A program made the translations under genes and the position numbers. A DNA stretch of 64,000 bases from Paraburkholderia bannensis. GTDB lineage: Bacteria; Pseudomonadota; Gammaproteobacteria; Burkholderiales; Burkholderiaceae. Of this stretch, positions 24,476 through 33,048 are shown piece after piece (position 1 is the stretch's first letter; the number at the start of each line of letters is the position of its first letter). The stretch is from assembly GCF_014200455.1 (NCBI RefSeq), contig NZ_JACHBW010000024.1, forward strand, positions 20,083-84,082. Direction: 5' to 3'. The notes below the pieces were generated by a model. That model was given only the letters and a program-made list of their open reading frames with translations, was not told the DNA's origin and made no database searches.

Positions 24476-26484
24476 GCCGCTTTCTCCTCATGTGCGATGT
24501 GGCCGTGCGGCTGCGCCCGAGTCTGACTGCGCGCCGCGCGCCACGCCGCGATCAGCGTCTCGAATGCGTGCCGCACGCGGGCGATCACTTCCTTGTCGTC
24601 GATTTCGCCCTTGAGCCACGCGAGGCTTGGCTCGTAGAAGATCGTGCGGCCGACCGTGAAGCCCCGGCAGGTGTGCGACGCGGCGGCAGCGGCGAAACCG
24701 CCCATTAGCTGCTCCATCGGCGCGGACAGGCCCAGCAGGACGACGCCGCGACAATGCGGATCGCGTTCGGCGATCAGCGCGTCGATCTCGCACCACTGCG
24801 CCGCGTCCACCGGTTCGAGCTTCCACCACTCGGGATAGAGGCCGATGTTGTAGAGCCGCTTGAGGGCGCGATAGATCGTGTCGGGCGCGTTCGGCTTGCC
24901 GTTGAGCTTTGGCGGAATCACTTCGAGCAGCAGTTCGTGGCCGCTCGCCTGCACGGCGTCGTAGAGCGCGCGCAATTGTGCTTCCTGTTCGAGGCGTTGC
25001 TCGATGGGTTCATCGGGATGGAACTGCACGAGGCACTTGACCGTGTGGCCGATGGGCCAGGCGGCAAGCGTCGTGCCAATCGAGCGGCCATGATCGAATA
25101 CCAGCGGCACCGAACCGGGCAACTCCACCGGACGGCCGATCCACCAGTCGCGCCCGGTCGCCGCATTGAGCGCGTCCTGGCCGTAACGGTCGTCGATCAG
25201 CACGCCGATCTTGCCCTGCAGGCCGAGTGCGCTTTCGGTTTGCGCAACGGCTTCGACGAACAGGTTTTTCAGGTAGGAGATGCGCGTTTCACTCGCGCCG
25301 GTCTGCTGTGCGAGATCGAAGAACTGGTTGCGATGATCGAAGGCGAAACCGAGCACTTCATCGTATTGCTTGCGCGCGGGCGTGACGCGGTGCAGGCGCG
25401 CGAGCGTCGCGTCGCGATCCGGGCGGCGCATACGTACCGGGTCCGCCTGCGCTTCGCGCAAGAAATAATCGAGTTCGGCGGGCGTGGGCATGGCGGGCGC
25501 GCAGCCGTGGCGCGAGACCACCAGCGCGCCGCAGGCGTTGGCCGAGCGCGCGCAATCTTCCAGCGGCGCATCGCGCAGCCAGCCCGAAAGGAAGCCCGAG
25601 GCGAACGCGTCGCCCGCGCCCAGCACATTGAGCACGTCCACTTCGACGCCGCGCTGCATCGGCAGATCGTCGAGCGAGGCGGGCACCGCGCCTTCGACGA
25701 TCTGGCAGCCAAGCGGCCCGCGCTTGACCAGCAGCGTCGCGGCGGTGAGCTCGCGCACACGCTTGAGCGCCGCGACCAGATCGTCCTGGCCGCCCGCGAT
25801 GCGGAATTCTTCCTCGGTGCCGATCACCAGATCGAACTGCGGCAGGATGCGCTGGATATGTTCGCTCACCCCGGCGCTGGCAACGAAGCGGGTTTCGCCA
25901 TCGGCCTTGCCGGTGAGGCCCCACAGCACCGGACGGTAGTCGATATCCAGCACCGTGCGCACGTTGTTGCGGCGCGCGTATTCCAGCGCCTTGAGGCTGG
26001 TGCGGTTGACGTGTTCGGTGGAGAAGTGCGTGCCGGTGATCAGCAGAGCCTTCGACGAGGCAATGAACGCTTCGTCGAAATCGGCCGGATCGACGGCCAT
26101 ATCGGCGCAATTCTCGCGATAGAAGATCAGCGGGAAGGTGTCGCGGTCCTTGATGCCCAGCAGCACGAGCGCGGTGAGGCGGTCGTGATCGATGCGAATG
26201 TGGCTGGTATCGCAGCCTTCCTTTGCCAGTGTTTCGGTGAGGAAACGGCCCATATGATCGTCGCCGACGCGCGTGAGCATGGCCGATTTCAGCCCGAGAC
26301 GCGCGCAGCCAAACGCGATGTTCGCCGACGAGCCGCCCAGATATTTCGAGAACGTGGACACATCCTCAAGCCGCGCGCCCACCTGCTGTGCGTAAAGATC
26401 GACGCCAAGGCGCCCCAGGCAGACGATATCGCGGCTGCGTCCGGTAGCGAAGCGTGACGACGGGTTCGTGACAGAGCTTGTCAT
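24472..26484 (-). CDS. iolC: 5-dehydro-2-deoxygluconokinase fused to DUF2090 aldolase-like domain
   Basis: A 670-residue fusion. Residues 1-345 are a PfkB-type kinase (GGSSANIAFGCARLG near 50-64, NVLGAGDAFASGF with catalytic Asp292) that phosphorylates 2-deoxy-5-keto-gluconate at O6. Residues about 375-660 are DUF2090, related to class I aldolases. In this pathway it is the likely IolJ equivalent, cleaving the phosphate to dihydroxyacetone phosphate and malonate semialdehyde; this role is inferred from family context. ATG 26484 is preferred over ATG 26490 because AGGA lies 6 bases before it. It overlaps iolD by 4 bp. Confidence 0.93.
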   Translation of the reverse strand: MTSSVTNPSSRFATGRSRDIVCLGRLGVDLYAQQVGARLEDVSTFSKYLGGSSANIAFGCARLGLKSAMLTRVGDDHMGRFLTETLAKEGCDTSHIRIDHDRLTALVLLGIKDRDTFPLIFYRENCADMAVDPADFDEAFIASSKALLITGTHFSTEHVNRTSLKALEYARRNNVRTVLDIDYRPVLWGLTGKADGETRFVASAGVSEHIQRILPQFDLVIGTEEEFRIAGGQDDLVAALKRVRELTAATLLVKRGPLGCQIVEGAVPASLDDLPMQRGVEVDVLNVLGAGDAFASGFLSGWLRDAPLEDCARSANACGALVVSRHGCAPAMPTPAELDYFLREAQADPVRMRRPDRDATLARLHRVTPARKQYDEVLGFAFDHRNQFFDLAQQTGASETRISYLKNLFVEAVAQTESALGLQGKIGVLIDDRYGQDALNAATGRDWWIGRPVELPGSVPLVFDHGRSIGTTLAAWPIGHTVKCLVQFHPDEPIEQRLEQEAQLRALYDAVQASGHELLLEVIPPKLNGKPNAPDTIYRALKRLYNIGLYPEWWKLEPVDAAQWCEIDALIAERDPHCRGVVLLGLSAPMEQLMGGFAAAAASHTCRGFTVGRTIFYEPSLAWLKGEIDDKEVIARVRHAFETLIAAWRAARSQTRAQPHGHIAHEEKAA

Positions 26485-26507
26485 GTGCATTCCTGATGAA
26501 TTCGGTA

Positions 26508-27329
26508 TCAGATGGTGGCGCCGTCGAGTTCGGCGATCATCTTCTGCATTTCCGCGCCGCCCGCCATCATGTCGAGGACTTCGTTCTTGGTGATCGTGTC
26601 CTTCGTGTAGGTGCCAAGCGAGCGGCCGCGATTGAGCAGCGTGAAGGAATCGCCGATCGGATACGCGTGATGGACGTTGTGGGTGATGAAGATCACCGAA
26701 ATGCCTTTGGCGCGCGCCGCATGAATCAGCTTGAGCACGTTGAAACTTTGCTTGACGCCGAGCGCGGCGGTCGGCTCGTCCAGAATCAGTACCCGCGCGC
26801 CAAAGTGGATCGCCCGCGCAATCGCCAGACACTGGCGCTCGCCGCCCGACATCGTGCCGATGGCCTGATGCGGATCGCGCACATGGATGCCCATTTCGGC
26901 GAGGCGATCGCGGGCGATGGTTGCGCTCGCATCGAGATCCATCACATTGATGAAGCCGAACAGCTTCTTTTGCGGCTCGCGGCCCATGAAGAAGTTGCGC
27001 GCCACCGACAGCAGCGGCACCAGCGCGAGATCCTGATACACCGTCGCGATGCCCAGATCGAGTGCGTCCTTGGGCGATTCGAAACGCACCGGTTTGCCAT
27101 CGACATAGTACTCGCCGGTGGTGGGCGCATGGACGCCGGCGAGCGTCTTGATGAGCGTGGACTTGCCCGCGCCGTTGTCGCCCAGCAGGCAGTGCACTTC
27201 GCCGCGGCGTAGTTTCAGCGTCACGCCGTTGAGCGCGATCACTTTGCCGAAGTGCTTGCTGACGTTGTCGAGCGCGAGAATATAGTCTGCGTTGGCAGAC
27301 GTTTGAACCGTTTGAGTGGTGTCCGACAT
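26508..27329 (-). CDS. Sugar/inositol ABC transporter ATP-binding protein
   Basis: A 273-residue ATPase with one nucleotide-binding domain: Walker A GDNGAGKST, signature MSGGERQ, Walker B LILDEPTAAL, H-loop ITHN. Many ribose/xylose-class sugar transporters carry a tandem two-domain ATPase of about 500 residues. This is the single-domain, FrcA-like form, which presumably dimerises. MSDTTQTV at 27329 is the start. It lies between the permease and iolC genes, so it most likely serves inositol uptake. Confidence 0.92.
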   Translation of the reverse strand: MSDTTQTVQTSANADYILALDNVSKHFGKVIALNGVTLKLRRGEVHCLLGDNGAGKSTLIKTLAGVHAPTTGEYYVDGKPVRFESPKDALDLGIATVYQDLALVPLLSVARNFFMGREPQKKLFGFINVMDLDASATIARDRLAEMGIHVRDPHQAIGTMSGGERQCLAIARAIHFGARVLILDEPTAALGVKQSFNVLKLIHAARAKGISVIFITHNVHHAYPIGDSFTLLNRGRSLGTYTKDTITKNEVLDMMAGGAEMQKMIAELDGATI

Positions 27330-27342
27330 GTTGGCCTCCGGC

Positions 27343-28512
27343 TTACGATTGCGCGACGCGGCGGCGCACATAGTGGTTGAACAGCACGGCGACCAGCAGC
27401 ATGCCGCCGAGGAACACGCGGAACCAGTCCGAATCGATGTTCGTGTAGGTGATGCCGATCTGCACCACGCCGAAGATCAGTGCGCCAAACGCAGCCCCGA
27501 TCACCGATCCATAGCCGCCCGTGAGCAGCGAGCCGCCAATCACCGCGGCGATGATCGCTTCGAATTCCTTCTGCAGGCCACGGTCTGCAGCGGCCGAGCC
27601 GATATCGCACACCTGCAGCACCGCGAACAGGCACGAGCAGAACGCCGTCAGCATGAAGAGCGAAATCTTGACGCGCTTGACCGGCACGCCCACGTTCTTG
27701 GCGGCGTTCGCGTCGCCGCCCACGGCGAAGATCCAGTTGCCGTAGCGCGTTTTCGCCAGCGTGAATGCGCCGATGATGACGAGCGCGATCCACCACAGAA
27801 TCACCTTCGGAATGCCCGGCACGAGCGGCTGGCCGTTATCGAGCATCTTGCCGATGCCGATATGCGCGAGCCCCACGAACAGGCCCTTGAATGCGGTGCC
27901 GTGAAAAAGCAGGTTGGTGATGAAGTCGGCTTTGGCGACGTCGCCCACGCCCGAGACGATGGTGCGGTCGGCGAACATGATCGAGAGCGCAAGCGTGAGG
28001 CCGCGCAGGATGAACAGGAACGCCAGCGTGACGATGAACGAGGGCAGCCGCGTGCGCATCACGAGATAGCCGTTGAGCGCGCCAAGGGCGGTGCAGCCCA
28101 CGAAGGCGAACAGGATCGACAGCGCAATAGGCCAGTGGAAATACATGGTGGGAATGGCGACCATCATGCCCGCGAAGCCGATCATCGAACCGATGGAAAG
28201 ATCGAACTCGCCGGCAATCATCAACAGACACGCGCCAACGGAAAGGATGCCTAAATAAGCGGCCACTTGAGACCAGTTCATGACGCCGTCGAGGTCGAAC
28301 ATCCCGGACCCGCCTGCGCCAATCGCGAACACGGCGAACACGAGTACGGTTCCCGAAATCGCGGCGAATTCGGGACGGCCAAGCAGATGACCGAACCACG
28401 ATTCTTTGCGCACGCGTTCGTCGCCTGCGGCCGCGGCGTTCGAGGCGGGCGGCGTGGCGGCGTCGCTGCCGTCCGGTGCGTGCGAGGGAAAGTGTTTGCC
28501 GGCTACACCCAT
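27343..28512 (-). CDS. Sugar/inositol ABC transporter permease
   Basis: Inner-membrane protein of 389 residues of the ribose/fructose-type permease family (BPD_transp_2). About 10 membrane segments follow a polar N-terminal tail of some 45 residues. The core shows AGEFDLSIGSMIGFAGM, the conserved D-L-S-x-G motif of the family, and MRTRLPSFIVTLAFLFILRG. AAGGAG lies 8 bases before ATG 28512. A strong hairpin sits just upstream of that Shine-Dalgarno. Its position between the binding protein and ATPase genes in the inositol operon implies a role in inositol import. Confidence 0.92.
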   Translation of the reverse strand: MGVAGKHFPSHAPDGSDAATPPASNAAAAGDERVRKESWFGHLLGRPEFAAISGTVLVFAVFAIGAGGSGMFDLDGVMNWSQVAAYLGILSVGACLLMIAGEFDLSIGSMIGFAGMMVAIPTMYFHWPIALSILFAFVGCTALGALNGYLVMRTRLPSFIVTLAFLFILRGLTLALSIMFADRTIVSGVGDVAKADFITNLLFHGTAFKGLFVGLAHIGIGKMLDNGQPLVPGIPKVILWWIALVIIGAFTLAKTRYGNWIFAVGGDANAAKNVGVPVKRVKISLFMLTAFCSCLFAVLQVCDIGSAAADRGLQKEFEAIIAAVIGGSLLTGGYGSVIGAAFGALIFGVVQIGITYTNIDSDWFRVFLGGMLLVAVLFNHYVRRRVAQS

Positions 28513-28526
28513 GATGTCTCCTTGTC

Positions 28527-28560
28527 GACCAGAGTTGGCGCTTTAGCGCTGACTCTGGTC
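28527..28560 (-). ncRNA. Intercistronic stem-loop upstream of the permease ribosome binding site
   Basis: GACCAGAGT and ACTCTGGTC form a perfect 9-bp stem that encloses a second GCGC/GCGC stem with a TTTA loop. There is no T run after it, so it is not a simple terminator. It lies between the binding-protein and permease genes, a place where such hairpins often protect the upstream message and lower downstream expression (inference). Confidence 0.6.
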
Positions 28561-28684
28561 CCATGCATAGCAACCCCGGAACTGTGCGTAATGACAGGAA
28601 CCGGTAATTAGACGCGCGGCTTTGCAGGTTTGAGGCGAAGCAGGTTTGCGCCGCCGCGCGTGACTGACAATAAGAACCGCTAGA

Positions 28685-29758
28685 TCAGCGGTACTGACCC
28701 GCGTACTTCACGACCTTGTCCAGATTCTCTTTGGTGATGAAGCCGGGACCCGAGCGGATGTTCTTCGGGCCGTAGGACGGTTGCAGGCCATAGGTGTCGA
28801 GGCGCTGCTTGAACTTGGGATTCGCTTCGAGGATCTGGCGGATCTTCGCGGGATCGGTGGTGTGATCCTTCTTCACGATCGCCAGCACGGCCACCGGGAT
28901 ATAGCCTTGCAGGTAGGGCTGCTGGTCGATGGCGAACTGGATCGTGCCGGCGCGAATCGCCTTGGCGATTTCATCCGAGAAGTCGAAGGTGCAGAAGTAG
29001 ATCTTGCCCGCTAGGCCCATCTGCTGGACCGCCTTGAGCGTGGCTGCCGCCGGCACCGGGCCGAGCGTGAGAATCGCGCCGGTGTTCGGGTGATTACGCA
29101 GGAAGGCGCTCACCTTCGACTGGATTTCCGTCGGGTCCTGGCCCGAGTCGATCGTCGAGCTCTTGTAGTCCACGCCGATGGCGTCCGCGAAACCCCGGCA
29201 GCGATCGAACGACACCGTATTGGTGGCGATGTGGTTCACGCACAGGAACGACTTCACGCCTGCGGCCTTGGCCTTTTCGCCGGCCGCGTGGCCCGCCACG
29301 TATTCGGGCTGGCCTACGTGCATGATCGCGCCGAGTTGCTCGCTCTGTTCCTCGGTGCCCGAATTGATGGTGACGAGCGGGATCTTCTTGGCCGTGACCT
29401 TGCCGATCGAGCTCTTGAGTACGTCGAAATCGGCGATGGTGGTGATGACGCCGTCGTAGTTGCGCGCGGCTGCCTGTTCGATCAGACGCGCCATGTCGGC
29501 GATGTCGCCGTTGGGCGGATTGCGGTAATCGGTTTCGACGTTGAAGTCTTCGTCGGCCTGCTTGATGGCGTTCTTGATCACGTTCCACCACGAGTCCGAA
29601 TCCGGCGCGTGGCTAATGAGGACGAAGTGGGCGTCGGCGGCCTGCGCCGTTTGTGTGGCCATTACGCTCAAGCCGGCGCTCAAGCCAGTGAAGCCCGCTG
29701 CCAGCGTGATTGCCGCAGCCAGCCTTCGGAGCATGGTCTTGCCCTTGCGTTGCGTCAT
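28685..29758 (-). CDS. Sugar/inositol ABC transporter substrate-binding protein
   Basis: A 357-residue periplasmic binding protein of the ribose-binding (Peripla_BP_4) class. The signal peptide covers residues 1-40 and is cleaved after AQA. The two-lobed fold is visible: HFVLISHAPDSDSWWNVIK opening the first lobe, then TTIADFDVLKSS and a hinge, with PVAAATLKAVQQMG in the second. First gene of the minus-strand inositol operon, so inositol is the likely ligand (inference). ATG 29758 has GGTGGAG upstream; ATG is preferred over the GTG three codons earlier. Confidence 0.92.
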   Translation of the reverse strand: MTQRKGKTMLRRLAAAITLAAGFTGLSAGLSVMATQTAQAADAHFVLISHAPDSDSWWNVIKNAIKQADEDFNVETDYRNPPNGDIADMARLIEQAAARNYDGVITTIADFDVLKSSIGKVTAKKIPLVTINSGTEEQSEQLGAIMHVGQPEYVAGHAAGEKAKAAGVKSFLCVNHIATNTVSFDRCRGFADAIGVDYKSSTIDSGQDPTEIQSKVSAFLRNHPNTGAILTLGPVPAAATLKAVQQMGLAGKIYFCTFDFSDEIAKAIRAGTIQFAIDQQPYLQGYIPVAVLAIVKKDHTTDPAKIRQILEANPKFKQRLDTYGLQPSYGPKNIRSGPGFITKENLDKVVKYAGQYR

Positions 29759-29887
29759 TGTCTCCACCTTTCTCGGTCTGTCGTTCGTTTTTGGGGTGAG
29801 CCCCGTGAGCGAATTCTCCGGCGCTCATCGACAAGATTAGGCGATCGTCAGAACGCTTGCAACAGAAATTTCATTGCAAATAAAAAT

Positions 29888-29901
29888 GGAAAATCTGTTC
29901 C
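29888..29901. promoter_or_regulatory. Candidate IolR (RpiR family) operator, GGAA-N6-TTCC
   Basis: GGAAAATCTGTTCC is an exact GGAA-N6-TTCC palindrome in the 257-bp gap between the divergent transporter operon and the RpiR-family regulator gene. From memory, IolR of Sinorhizobium meliloti, also an RpiR-family regulator, has been associated with this motif. A second small palindrome, GAAATTTC, lies at 29865-29872, and AACAGA/TCTGTT arms bracket the pair. Confidence 0.55.
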
Positions 29902-30015
29902 AATCCAATCTCGCGCTGCCTATAATCGGCTCCGTTAGCCTTCGCCCGAAGGCCCGCCCAGCAAGGGTTTGCGGCAGTGCGGCAAATGGCAGGGAAAAAT
30001 GCAGGGAAAACGATC

Positions 30016-30906
30016 ATGGCGGATGAAACCAGCGACGCTGTAGCAGGCGTAGACGAATTGATGCAGCGCATCGCACACGAGTACGAAGCGTTGCCGCGGC
30101 AGCTCAAAAGCATCGCAACGTATATCGAGCAGAACCGCGCGAGCGTGATGATGGACCGAACCAGCGACATCGCCGCGAGTTGCGGCGTGCATCCGTCGGC
30201 GGTGGTGCGCTTTGCGCAGCGCTTCGGCTTTTCGGGTTTTTCCGATCTGCAGGCGGTGTTTCGCCAGGCGTATGCGGGGCAGGGCGTGTCGGCCACGAGT
30301 TACCAGCAGCGCATTCGCCAGTTGATCGACGCAAAGGACGGCGAGGCCAGCCCGGAACTGGGCGGCACGGTGGCGCGCGAATTCATCGGCGCGTGCCGCA
30401 GCGGGCTGGACGAACTGGAAGCGGGCCTCGACGACGCGCAATTCGACGCCGCCGTGCAGATGCTCGAACACGCCGACAACATTTACGTGATCGGCGTGCG
30501 CCGCTCGTTCCCGGTGGCGAGCTACATCGTCTATGCGTTGCAGCACACGCGCAAGCGCGTGCATCTGGTCTCGGGCCTGGGTGGCATGTATCACGAGCAG
30601 ATTCGCAGCGTGAAGAAGGGCGACGTGGTGGTGGCGATCAGCTTCGCGCCCTACGGCAAGGAGACGCAGTACTGCCTGCGCACGGCGCAGCAGCATCAGG
30701 CGAAAACGCTGGTGATTACCGACAGCCAGCTCTCGCCACTGGCGCGTCACGCCGATGCGCAACTCTATGTGAAGGAGGGGAGCGCGTTTGCGTTCCGCTC
30801 GCTGACCAGCACGTTCTGTCTGTGCCAGGCGCTGTTCGTGGCGCTCGCGTACCGGCTCGAACTCAACGTAGAAGAATCGACCGACCCTGGAGGATACGAT
30901 GACTGA
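30016..30906 (+). CDS. RpiR family transcriptional regulator of the inositol locus
   Basis: A 296-residue regulator with an N-terminal helix-turn-helix (residues 1-80; RTSDIAASCGVHPSAVVRFA) and a C-terminal SIS sugar-phosphate-binding domain (about 125-260; NIYVIGVRRSFPVASYIVYAL). It sits between the two arms of the inositol locus, so it probably represses or activates them in response to a phosphorylated pathway intermediate, as known for inositol RpiR regulators. ATG 30016 has AGGGA 8 bases upstream and is preferred over GTG 29977. It overlaps iolG by 8 bp. Confidence 0.9.
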   Translation: MADETSDAVAGVDELMQRIAHEYEALPRQLKSIATYIEQNRASVMMDRTSDIAASCGVHPSAVVRFAQRFGFSGFSDLQAVFRQAYAGQGVSATSYQQRIRQLIDAKDGEASPELGGTVAREFIGACRSGLDELEAGLDDAQFDAAVQMLEHADNIYVIGVRRSFPVASYIVYALQHTRKRVHLVSGLGGMYHEQIRSVKKGDVVVAISFAPYGKETQYCLRTAQQHQAKTLVITDSQLSPLARHADAQLYVKEGSAFAFRSLTSTFCLCQALFVALAYRLELNVEESTDPGGYDD

Positions 30907-31906
30907 TGGAAAGACGCTGAACGTCGCGGTTTTTGGCGCGGGCCGCATTGGCCGCATTCACGCGGCGAATCTCGCGCACCAGCCCGGCGTGCGTCTGAAG
31001 TACGTGATCGACGTGAACCGCGAGGCGGCTGCCGCGCTTGCCGCGCAGCACGGCGCGCAGGTGAGCGATATCGACAGCGCGTTCGGCGATGCCGGCATCG
31101 ACGCCACGGTGATCTGCTCGTCAACCGATACGCATTCCGAACTGATTTTGAAGTCGGCGGCGGCAGGCAAGCATATCTTCTGCGAAAAGCCCGTCGATCT
31201 GGCGATTGACCGCGCGCGCGCATGCGCCGAGGCGGTCGAACGCGCGGGCGTGGTGGCGATGATCGGCTTCCAGCGCCGCTACGATCCCACCTTTGCCGCG
31301 CTCAAGACGCGCCTGGATGCGGGCGAAATCGGCACGCCGGAAATGCTGATCGTGACGAGCCGCGATCCGGGCGCGCCGCCGGTCGATTACATCAAGCATT
31401 CGGGCGGCATCTTCAAGGACATGCTGATTCACGACTTCGACATCTTCCGCTGGATTCTCGACGATGAAGCCGAAAGCGTGCATGCGACCGGCAGTTGCCT
31501 GTCCGATCCGGCGATTGCCGATGCGGGCGATATCGATTCCACCGCCGTGACGATCCGCACGAAACGCGGACGCCTTTGCCAGATCAACACGGCGCGGCGC
31601 GCGGCTTATGGTTACGATCAGCGTTTCGAGATTCTTGGCAGCGAAGGCATGCTGCAGGCCGGCAATATGAAGCCGACCGAAGTGGTGGCGTGGTCGAAGA
31701 CCGCCGTGGCCCAGGACGTGCCGGAAGCGTTTTTCCTGGAGCGTTATCGCGCGGCCTATGCGCGTGAAATGGCCCATTTCCATGAGGCTGTGACGCAGGG
31801 CGTACCGGTGCGCACGAGTGTCGCTGACGGCCTGAAGGCGCTGGAACTGGCCGAAGCCGCAGCCTTGTCGTGGCGCGAAGGTCGGGTGGTGAAGCTGGGC
31901 GGTTGA
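30899..31906 (+). CDS. iolG: Inositol 2-dehydrogenase
   Basis: A 335-residue Gfo/Idh/MocA oxidoreductase that oxidises myo-inositol to 2-keto-myo-inositol with NAD+, the first pathway step. The Rossmann motif is GAGRIGRIHAANL (about residues 13-25). The catalytic Lys97 is in CEKPVD, and the GGIFKDMLIHDFDIFRW segment carries the conserved Asp and His. A strong GGAGG precedes ATG 30899, which overlaps the regulator gene. Its place in the locus supports the inositol assignment over other sugars. Confidence 0.92.
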   Translation: MTDGKTLNVAVFGAGRIGRIHAANLAHQPGVRLKYVIDVNREAAAALAAQHGAQVSDIDSAFGDAGIDATVICSSTDTHSELILKSAAAGKHIFCEKPVDLAIDRARACAEAVERAGVVAMIGFQRRYDPTFAALKTRLDAGEIGTPEMLIVTSRDPGAPPVDYIKHSGGIFKDMLIHDFDIFRWILDDEAESVHATGSCLSDPAIADAGDIDSTAVTIRTKRGRLCQINTARRAAYGYDQRFEILGSEGMLQAGNMKPTEVVAWSKTAVAQDVPEAFFLERYRAAYAREMAHFHEAVTQGVPVRTSVADGLKALELAEAAALSWREGRVVKLGG

Positions 31907-31919
31907 ATCGAAATGGATT

Positions 31920-31948
31920 GAGCGTCGCTCTTTTTTGGAGCGGCGCTC
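31920..31948 (+). repeat. Intercistronic hairpin between the two dehydrogenase genes
   Basis: GAGCGTCGCTC and GAGCGGCGCTC pair over 11 positions with one G-U, around a TTTTTTG loop. The left arm alone can fold as a short GAGC/GCTC hairpin followed directly by T6, which resembles a weak terminator. The two folds exclude each other, so partial readthrough into the second dehydrogenase gene is possible (inference). Confidence 0.5.
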
Positions 31949-31992
31949 GTCATGTATGCAGGATTCCGAATCGAATACGAAGGAGACGGACC

Positions 31993-33048
31993 ATGCAATC
32001 AAGCGATCGTGCCCGGCCATTGCGGGTGGGCGTGGTGGGGCTCGGCAGGCTGGGGCGGCGGCACGCGCAGAATCTGGCGTACCGTGTGCCCGGTGCAACG
32101 CTGGCGGCGGCGTGCAGCCCGCTCGAAGACGATCTGACGTGGGCGCGCTCGGCGCTGCCAGAAACGCAACTCTATAACGACTACGCCCAACTGCTCGCGG
32201 ACGATACGCTCGACGCCGTCTGGCTGGTGACGCCGTCGTCGTTGCATGCGCAACAGATCGTCGATGCCTTGCACGCGGGCAAGCACGTGTTCTGCGAAAA
32301 GCCGCTTTCGCTCGATGTGGCCGAATGCCAGCGCGTGGTCGAAGAATCGCGCCGTTTCCCCGCCCAGCAAGTGACGATCGGCTTCATGCGCCGTTTCGAT
32401 CCGAGCTATCACGACGCCTTCGAAAAGGTGCGCGAGGGCAAAATCGGCCGGCCGTTCCTGGTGCGCTCGCAAAACTGCGATCTCAACGACCCCGATGGTT
32501 TTTTCGTGCGTTTCGCGCCCACGTCGGGCGGCATCTTTCTCGACTGCACGGTGCACGATATCGACGTGGCGCGCTGGCTGCTGGGCAAGCCGCGCGCCAC
32601 GCGCGTATTTGCGGCGGGCGCGGTGGCGCTGCACGAAGGACTGCGCGAATCCGGCGATGTCGATAACGGCGTGGCGATCTGCGAATTCGAAGGCGGCAAG
32701 CTGGCGATGTTCTACGCCTCGCGCACCATGGCGCATGGCAACGACGCGTCGAGCGAGGTGATCGGCACGGCGGGCGCGCTCGCCATCGGCCGGGTGCCGC
32801 GCATGAATCGCGTGGAGATCTACGACGCCCATGGCGTACGCAGCGAATGCACGCCGACTTTCTTCGAGCGATTCGAGGAGGCGTTCCTGATCGAGGCGCA
32901 GGCTTTCGTCGCGGCGGTGCGCGCCCGGCTCGATGGCGCCGCCGGGGACGCGGGGCAGGGCGCGAGCCTGGAGGATGCGCTCGAAGCGACGCGGATCGGC
33001 TATGCCTTGCGGCAATCGTTGCAGACGGGGCAGGCAGTGACGCTCTGA
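31993..33048 (+). CDS. Second Gfo/Idh/MocA family oxidoreductase (probable inositol-isomer dehydrogenase)
   Basis: A 351-residue NAD(P)-dependent dehydrogenase. The Rossmann motif is GLGRLGRRHAQNL (residues 16-28), Lys103 is in CEKPLS, and GGIFLDCTVHDIDVARW is the active-site strand. It is clearly a divergent paralogue of the upstream IolG, not a recent duplicate. In inositol loci such paralogues act on scyllo- or chiro-inositol, or on inosose interconversion; which one applies here is not visible. ATG 31993 has AGGAG upstream. It is 86 bp from iolG, with a hairpin between. Confidence 0.87.
   Translation: MQSSDRARPLRVGVVGLGRLGRRHAQNLAYRVPGATLAAACSPLEDDLTWARSALPETQLYNDYAQLLADDTLDAVWLVTPSSLHAQQIVDALHAGKHVFCEKPLSLDVAECQRVVEESRRFPAQQVTIGFMRRFDPSYHDAFEKVREGKIGRPFLVRSQNCDLNDPDGFFVRFAPTSGGIFLDCTVHDIDVARWLLGKPRATRVFAAGAVALHEGLRESGDVDNGVAICEFEGGKLAMFYASRTMAHGNDASSEVIGTAGALAIGRVPRMNRVEIYDAHGVRSECTPTFFERFEEAFLIEAQAFVAAVRARLDGAAGDAGQGASLEDALEATRIGYALRQSLQTGQAVTL

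Noticed and set aside
31993..33048. Recent tandem duplication of iolG
   Set aside because: The two dehydrogenases share the fold motifs but differ throughout, so this is an old paralogue.
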